Assembly: GCA_017648425.1 (NCBI GenBank)
Contig: JAGCJD010000258.1
Span: forward strand, 1-6,324
DNA: 6,324 nt
DNA from: Clostridia bacterium
GTDB lineage: Bacteria; Bacillota; Clostridia; Oscillospirales; CAG-272
Direction of reading: 5' to 3'
Positions 1 through 4,293 of this stretch are shown here, in pieces; positions within the stretch are counted from its first letter, which is position 1; the number at the start of each line of letters is the position of its first letter. A model generated the notes under the pieces. That model was not told the DNA's origin. It did no database searches and saw only the letters and a program-made list of their open reading frames with translations. Made by a program: the position numbers and the translations under genes.

Positions 1-1
1 G

Positions 2-6
2 GGAGG
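2..6 (+). promoter_or_regulatory. Ribosome binding site of carB-dapF
   Basis: GGAGG lies 8 bases before the ATG at 15. It is a near-perfect anti-16S match and fixes this start, which also matches the usual CarB N-terminus (MP..DIKKVLVIGSGP). Stops in two frames (TAA at 7-9, TGA at 11-13) overlap the site. An upstream gene, plausibly carA, could end here, but too little sequence is present to say. Confidence 0.85.
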
Positions 7-14
7 TAATTGAT

Positions 15-3000
15 ATGCCGTTGAATAAGGATATTAAGAAGGTATTAGTTATAGGTTCAGGACCTATCGTTATAGGTCAGGCTGCGGAATTTGACTACGC
101 AGGAGCGCAGGCGTGCCGCGTGCTTAAAGAGGCAGGAGTTAATGTAGTTCTCGTAAACTCCAACCCCGCAACTATAATGACAGATAACGCGCTTGCAGAT
201 GAGATATATCTTGAACCGTTGACTGCTGAAACAGTAAAGCGTATAATCGAAAAGGAAAAGCCTGATAGCCTACTTGCAGGTCTTGGCGGACAAACAGGTC
301 TTACAATAGCTATGCAGCTTTCTCACGATGGATTTTTGCAATCCCACGGAGTAAGACTTTTGGGAACGGATGCAAAGGCAATTGATAAGGCAGAGGACAG
401 ACAGCTTTTCAAGGAAACAATGGAATCAATAGGTGAGCCCTGCATTCCTTCGGATATAGCAAACGATGTTGAGTATGCTCTCAAAATAGCTGATTCTATT
501 GGCTACCCCGTTATCGTACGCCCTGCGTTTACGCTTGGCGGAGCAGGTGGCGGTGTTGCCAACAACAGAGAGGAGCTTGCAGTTGTTGCGCAAACGGGAC
601 TTGATGCATCTCCTATTACCCAGATACTTGTAGAAAGATATATTTTCGGTTGGAAGGAAATAGAGTTTGAGACAATGCGTGACGCCTCAGGTAATGCCAT
701 AGCAGTTTGTAGCATGGAGAACTTTGACCCTGTTGGTGTTCATACGGGTGACTCAATAGTTGTAGCGCCTGCGCTTACGCTTTCCAATAAAGAATATCAA
801 ATGCTTCGCACTGCATCTCTCAACATTGTAAACGCGCTTGGAATAGTGGGAGGTTGTAACTGTCAGTTTGCGCTCAATCCCGAGAGCTTTGAATATGCGG
901 TTATTGAGGTAAACCCCAGAGTTTCCCGTTCATCTGCTCTTGCAAGTAAGGCTAGTGGATATCCTATTGCAAAGATAACAACAAAGGTTGCTCTTGGATA
1001 CAATCTTGACGAGATAAAGAACGACATTACAGGAATGACCTGCGCATGCTTTGAGCCCACGCTTGATTATGTTGTAGTAAAATTCCCCAAATGGCCGTTT
1101 GATAAATTCAACGGATCAAGCCGTAAGCTTGGAACTCAAATGAAGGCTACGGGAGAGGTAATGTCAATTGGTCCGTCCTTTGAAATGGCTATTATGAAGG
1201 CTGTTCGCGGAGCGGAAATATCTCTTGACACATTGAATGCAGCGCCTATTGATGAGCGCTCTATAACGGAAAGACTTGCCGCTATGGACGACCGCCGTAT
1301 ATTCACCGTGTTTGAGGCTATCAAGAGCGGCGTTGAAATATCGGAGATTAACCGTATAACAAGAATTGACAAATGGTTCTTGTGCAAGCTTAAAAATCTC
1401 GTTGATTACGAGAACAAGATTGCAAAGGACGATATGACGCGGGAGCTCTATTTGCAAGGAAAGGCTTACGGATATACCGACAAGGCGCTTGCAAGAATAA
1501 GCGGAGCGGAAGAAAAGCTTCCCGAAATGGATGCTTCCTATAAAATGGTCGATACCTGCGCCGCAGAGTTTAACGCAAGAACACCGTATTTCTACTCCAC
1601 ATACGGAGGAACATGTGAGGCAAGAGGATTTAAGAAGAGCGGAAAGCCCACAATACTCGTTCTTGGTTCAGGACCTATAAGAATAGGCCAGGGAATTGAA
1701 TTTGACTATTCATCAGTTCACTGCGTTTGGGCTCTTAAAGAGCTTGGATACGATGTTGTTATCGTAAACAACAACCCCGAAACTGTATCCACCGACTATG
1801 ATACGGCGGACAGACTGTACTTCGAGCCTCTTACCCCTGAGGATGTAATGAATATAATCAAGGTTGAGCAGCCTATTGGTGTCGTTGTCGCATTTGGCGG
1901 ACAAACGGCAATAAAGCTCACACAGTTCCTTGACGATAACGGAATTAAGATACTTGGTACTTCGGCAGAGGGAATAGATACGGCAGAGGACAGAGAAAAG
2001 TTTGATGCATTGCTTGAAAAATTCAACATCAAGCGTCCTGTCGGAACTAGTATAATGACAACCGAAGAGGCGCTGGAAGCGGCAGAGAGCATTGGATACC
2101 CCGTGCTTCTCAGACCCTCGTATGTAATCGGCGGACAGAATATGTCTATCGTATATAATCCCGAAGAGGTAAAGACCTACATGGAGCGCATACTTTCAAC
2201 TGGAATTGAGAATGCAGTTCTTGTAGATAAGTATATGATGGGTACTGAGCTTGAGGTTGATGTTATTTCCGATGGAAAAGATGTTCTCATTCCGGGTATC
2301 ATGCAGCACGTTGAAAGAGCGGGAGTTCACAGTGGCGACTCAATTGCCGTATATCCTCCTTACAGTATCAACGACAAGATGCTTAATACAGTAGTTGAAT
2401 CCTCTGAGAAACTTGCGCTTTCACTTGGCACAAAGGGACTTGTAAACATTCAGTATCTTATTTACCGTAACGAGCTTTATGTTATTGAGGTCAACCCCAG
2501 AGCATCTAGAACTGTTCCTTATATAAGCAAGGTAACGGGAGTTCCCATGGTAGATCTTGCTACAAAGGTAATGATAGGTGCTTCGCTCAAATCTCTCGGA
2601 TACGGAACGGGACTTTACCGCACACCTCCTTATTATGCAGTAAAGGTGCCTGTATTCTCATTCCAAAAGCTTACTGACGCAAACTCCTATCTTGGACCTG
2701 AAATGAAGTCAACTGGTGAGGTATTGGGACTTGGAAAGAACCTCAACGAGGCTATATTCAAGGGTCTGACATCTGCGGGCTTCAATCTCAAAGCTCCCTC
2801 AGCAGGGTCAGATGTTGGCGTTTTCATAAGCGTTGGAGAGCACGATTTGCTTGAAATAGTATCCCTTGCTAAAAAGCTTGATGATCTTGGAATGAAGATA
2901 TATGCTACATCAAAGACCGCTGTGGCTATCGAGGGACTTGGAATAAAGGTAACATCTATCGGAGAGATCGGAAAGACATCAGATGCGTATGACCTTATCG

Positions 3001-4052
3001 AAACAGGAAAGATAAGCTATATAGTATTTACCGGAACGCTGTTCGGCGAATCCTTGAAGGAATATATCGCGCTTCACAGCAAGGCACTTCAGCATTCGGT
3101 TGCGTGTCTTACCTCACTTGATACAGCAAATGCGCTTGCAGATATTATTGCGAGCCGTTATAATCAGCAAAACACCGAGCTCGTTGATATTAATAATATG
3201 CGTTCCGAGCCCATGGTCATTAAGTTCTCTAAAATGCAGGGAACAGGTGATGACTATATATTCATTGATAACTTTGATGGAAGCATTACTTGCCCCGAAT
3301 CTTTGAGCCTTACGATGTGCGATAGACATTACGGCGTTGGCGCTGACGGATTGGTTCTTATTGAAAAATCCGAGGTTGCTGATGCGCGTATGCGTATATT
3401 CAACCGTGATGGTAGTGAGGGTAAGATGGCAGGAAACGCTGTCAGATGCGTAGGAAAATATCTCTATGATAACGGCATTATTATCAAGGACAGAATGGAT
3501 ATTGAAACGGGCGCAGGAGTTAAGGATCTCCGCTTGTACACGAGAAACGGAAAGGTAACTACCGTAAGCGTTGGCATGGGTAAGGCAAGCGTACTCGTTA
3601 AGGATATTCCCACAACTATCAAGGAGGAAAAAGTAGTAAACTACCCCTTGGAAGTTGGCGGAAAGACCTACAATGTAACGCTCGTATCCACTGGTAACCC
3701 GCACTGCGTTGTATTTACCGATTATGTTGACGGAGTTGATATAAATACCGTTGGACCTCTTTTCGAGAATGCGCCTGAATTTCCCGAGAGAATAAACACT
3801 GAGTTTATTCGTGTCGTAAACCCCAACACCATAAAGATGCGTGTTTACGAGCGTGGTAACGGTGAAACACTTGCTTGTGGAACGGGAGCTTGCGCAGCTG
3901 TCGTTGCAGCCGTTGAAAACGGATATTGTAATAAGGGCGATGATATTACTGTAAAGCTTCGCGGTGGCGATCTTATCGTAAAATATACCGATGAAAAGCT
4001 TATTCTTACAGGAAATGCAGAACTCATCTATAAAGGATTTATAGAAGACTAA
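15..4052 (+). CDS. carB-dapF: Carbamoyl-phosphate synthase large subunit fused to a DapF (diaminopimelate epimerase) domain
   Basis: The CarB part makes carbamoyl phosphate from bicarbonate, 2 ATP and ammonia delivered by the CarA glutaminase subunit, feeding pyrimidine and arginine synthesis in the cytoplasm. Seen in the sequence: two homologous halves, each opening with GSGP..IGQ..EFDY (residues 14-28 and 551-565). The first ATP-grasp unit has R129, R169 in VRPAFTLGG, H243 in GVHTGDS, Q284, and E298/N300 in IEVNPR. The second has R700 in LRPSYVIGG, a second VHSGDS, and E825/N827 in IEVNPR. An oligomerisation segment lies between, with DTCAAEF at its end. An MGS-like allosteric domain spans about 925-1055. 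CarB is therefore complete, with no missing catalytic residue noticed. The frame then continues through ELVDINNMRSEP into a DapF domain at 1067-1345 (separate entry). No stop or frameshift separates them. The stop at 4050-4052 is followed 9 bases later by a terminator, so this is the last gene of its operon. Family identity is very secure; that both parts stay in one polypeptide is inferred from the open frame. Confidence 0.96.
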   Translation: MPLNKDIKKVLVIGSGPIVIGQAAEFDYAGAQACRVLKEAGVNVVLVNSNPATIMTDNALADEIYLEPLTAETVKRIIEKEKPDSLLAGLGGQTGLTIAMQLSHDGFLQSHGVRLLGTDAKAIDKAEDRQLFKETMESIGEPCIPSDIANDVEYALKIADSIGYPVIVRPAFTLGGAGGGVANNREELAVVAQTGLDASPITQILVERYIFGWKEIEFETMRDASGNAIAVCSMENFDPVGVHTGDSIVVAPALTLSNKEYQMLRTASLNIVNALGIVGGCNCQFALNPESFEYAVIEVNPRVSRSSALASKASGYPIAKITTKVALGYNLDEIKNDITGMTCACFEPTLDYVVVKFPKWPFDKFNGSSRKLGTQMKATGEVMSIGPSFEMAIMKAVRGAEISLDTLNAAPIDERSITERLAAMDDRRIFTVFEAIKSGVEISEINRITRIDKWFLCKLKNLVDYENKIAKDDMTRELYLQGKAYGYTDKALARISGAEEKLPEMDASYKMVDTCAAEFNARTPYFYSTYGGTCEARGFKKSGKPTILVLGSGPIRIGQGIEFDYSSVHCVWALKELGYDVVIVNNNPETVSTDYDTADRLYFEPLTPEDVMNIIKVEQPIGVVVAFGGQTAIKLTQFLDDNGIKILGTSAEGIDTAEDREKFDALLEKFNIKRPVGTSIMTTEEALEAAESIGYPVLLRPSYVIGGQNMSIVYNPEEVKTYMERILSTGIENAVLVDKYMMGTELEVDVISDGKDVLIPGIMQHVERAGVHSGDSIAVYPPYSINDKMLNTVVESSEKLALSLGTKGLVNIQYLIYRNELYVIEVNPRASRTVPYISKVTGVPMVDLATKVMIGASLKSLGYGTGLYRTPPYYAVKVPVFSFQKLTDANSYLGPEMKSTGEVLGLGKNLNEAIFKGLTSAGFNLKAPSAGSDVGVFISVGEHDLLEIVSLAKKLDDLGMKIYATSKTAVAIEGLGIKVTSIGEIGKTSDAYDLIETGKISYIVFTGTLFGESLKEYIALHSKALQHSVACLTSLDTANALADIIASRYNQQNTELVDINNMRSEPMVIKFSKMQGTGDDYIFIDNFDGSITCPESLSLTMCDRHYGVGADGLVLIEKSEVADARMRIFNRDGSEGKMAGNAVRCVGKYLYDNGIIIKDRMDIETGAGVKDLRLYTRNGKVTTVSVGMGKASVLVKDIPTTIKEEKVVNYPLEVGGKTYNVTLVSTGNPHCVVFTDYVDGVDINTVGPLFENAPEFPERINTEFIRVVNPNTIKMRVYERGNGETLACGTGACAAVVAAVENGYCNKGDDITVKLRGGDLIVKYTDEKLILTGNAELIYKGFIED
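3213..4049 (+). other. Fused DapF domain lacking the first catalytic cysteine
   Basis: Residues 1067-1345 (279 residues) have the full length of a stand-alone diaminopimelate epimerase, which interconverts LL- and meso-diaminopimelate using two cysteine thiols. Family motifs in order: KMQGTGDDY (1073-1081), DRHYGVGADGLVLI, NRDGSEGKMAGNAVRC (ending at C1145), STGNPHCV, ERINTEF, RVYERGNGETLACGTGACA with C1288, and a C-terminal GNAELIYKGF. C1288 corresponds to H. influenzae Cys217. The other catalytic position, normally Cys in CGNG, is Ala1139 (codon GCA at 3429-3431), which is residue 73 of the domain counted from M1067. The usual GNDF/Y Asn is Asp1079. Remaining substrate-site motifs are conserved, so the fold and binding pocket are probably kept. 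Normal two-base epimerisation is doubtful. No Shine-Dalgarno precedes the in-frame ATGs at 3198 or 3213, so separate translation is unlikely. Confidence 0.9.
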
Positions 4053-4061
4053 ATCCAAAAT

Positions 4062-4102
4062 AAAAACCCGATATCGGATAAAATGTCCGATATCGGGTTT
4101 TT
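4062..4102 (+). terminator. Intrinsic terminator after carB-dapF
   Basis: A perfect 12-bp stem (4067-4078 with 4086-4097, CCCGATATCGGA against TCCGATATCGGG) encloses a 7-base loop. It is extended by five A-T pairs (4062-4066 with 4098-4102), giving the A-tract/stem/T-tract of a Rho-independent terminator. It begins 9 bases after the dapF stop, so it ends this transcription unit. The flanking A-tract means it could also work on the other strand, but no gene converges on it here. Each arm contains the self-complementary 10-mer CCGATATCGG. Confidence 0.93.
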
Positions 4103-4191
4103 GATTTATCAGTTTTAATTATTGTTAAAATTGCTAATACTTAAATAAAAAGAAAAAAATTAATTGTAGAAACAAATGAAAACTTAAAAGA

Positions 4192-4209
4192 ATGATAAAT
4201 TTTTAACAA
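4192..4209 (+). promoter_or_regulatory. Candidate Rex (redox repressor) operator of adhE
   Basis: ATGATAA-ATTT-TTAACAA matches 12 of the 14 defined positions of the Rex consensus TTGTTAA-N4-TTAACAA. The right half is perfect and the left half has two mismatches. It ends 6 bases before the -35 box of the adhE promoter. Rex represses adhE-type fermentation genes in many Firmicutes when NADH/NAD+ is low, so the target fits. The surrounding DNA is very A/T-rich, which makes chance matches easier, and the site lies upstream of the core promoter instead of overlapping it. Confidence 0.45.
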
Positions 4210-4215
4210 AGTATA

Positions 4216-4244
4216 TTGACAAGCATATTTTTTAATGATATAAT
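4216..4244 (+). promoter_or_regulatory. Consensus SigA-type promoter of adhE
   Basis: TTGACA at 4216-4221 and TATAAT at 4239-4244 are both perfect, separated by the optimal 17 bases. A TG at 4236-4237 makes it an extended -10 (TGnTATAAT). A-rich tracts at about 4143-4160 could act as an UP element. Transcription would start near 4250-4252, leaving a leader of about 43 bases before the adhE ATG. A core promoter this strong suggests high expression limited by a repressor. Confidence 0.9.
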
Positions 4245-4264
4245 TGAAGCGTAATAAATATAAT

Positions 4265-4279
4265 TTGCATAAAATGCAA
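4265..4279 (+). repeat. Palindrome in the adhE 5' leader
   Basis: TTGCAT-AAA-ATGCAA is a perfect 6-bp inverted repeat with a 3-base centre. It starts about 14 bases after the predicted transcription start and ends one base before the Shine-Dalgarno region. A degenerate copy follows (TTGC at 4287-4290 and GCAA at 4297-4300, flanking the start codon). It could be a small mRNA hairpin or a protein operator downstream of the promoter. The stem is short and A/T-rich, and no function is established. Confidence 0.4.
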
Positions 4280-4280
4280 G

Positions 4281-4286
4281 AAAGGA
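4281..4286 (+). promoter_or_regulatory. Ribosome binding site of adhE
   Basis: AAAGGA lies 7 bases before the ATG at 4294. It selects this start over the nearby ATG at 4274, which is in another frame and has no upstream Shine-Dalgarno. It is a weaker match to the 16S tail than the site inside the same gene at 5643-5648. Confidence 0.8.
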
Positions 4287-4293
4287 TTGCAAA

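Noticed and set aside
1..13. End of an upstream gene (possibly carA)
   Set aside because: Stops exist at 7-9 and 11-13, but two to four codons cannot identify a gene or its frame.
3198..3215. Independent start for dapF at ATG 3198 or 3213
   Set aside because: Neither ATG has a purine-rich Shine-Dalgarno upstream and there is no stop ending carB, so separate translation is not supported.
3100..3306. 68-codon plus-strand open frame across the CarB/DapF junction
   Set aside because: Overlaps conserved sequence in another frame, has no Shine-Dalgarno and no recognisable product. It does not indicate a frameshift, since the main frame is continuous through both domains.
3114..4058. 314-codon open frame on the minus strand opposite dapF
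   Set aside because: It has no recognisable protein motif and lies wholly opposite a well-conserved coding region. It is a product of the codon pattern of the plus-strand gene.
4164..4175. TTGT-AGAA-ACAA inverted repeat in the intergenic region as a second operator
   Set aside because: Only 4 bp per arm in very A/T-rich DNA; expected by chance and not close to the Rex consensus.
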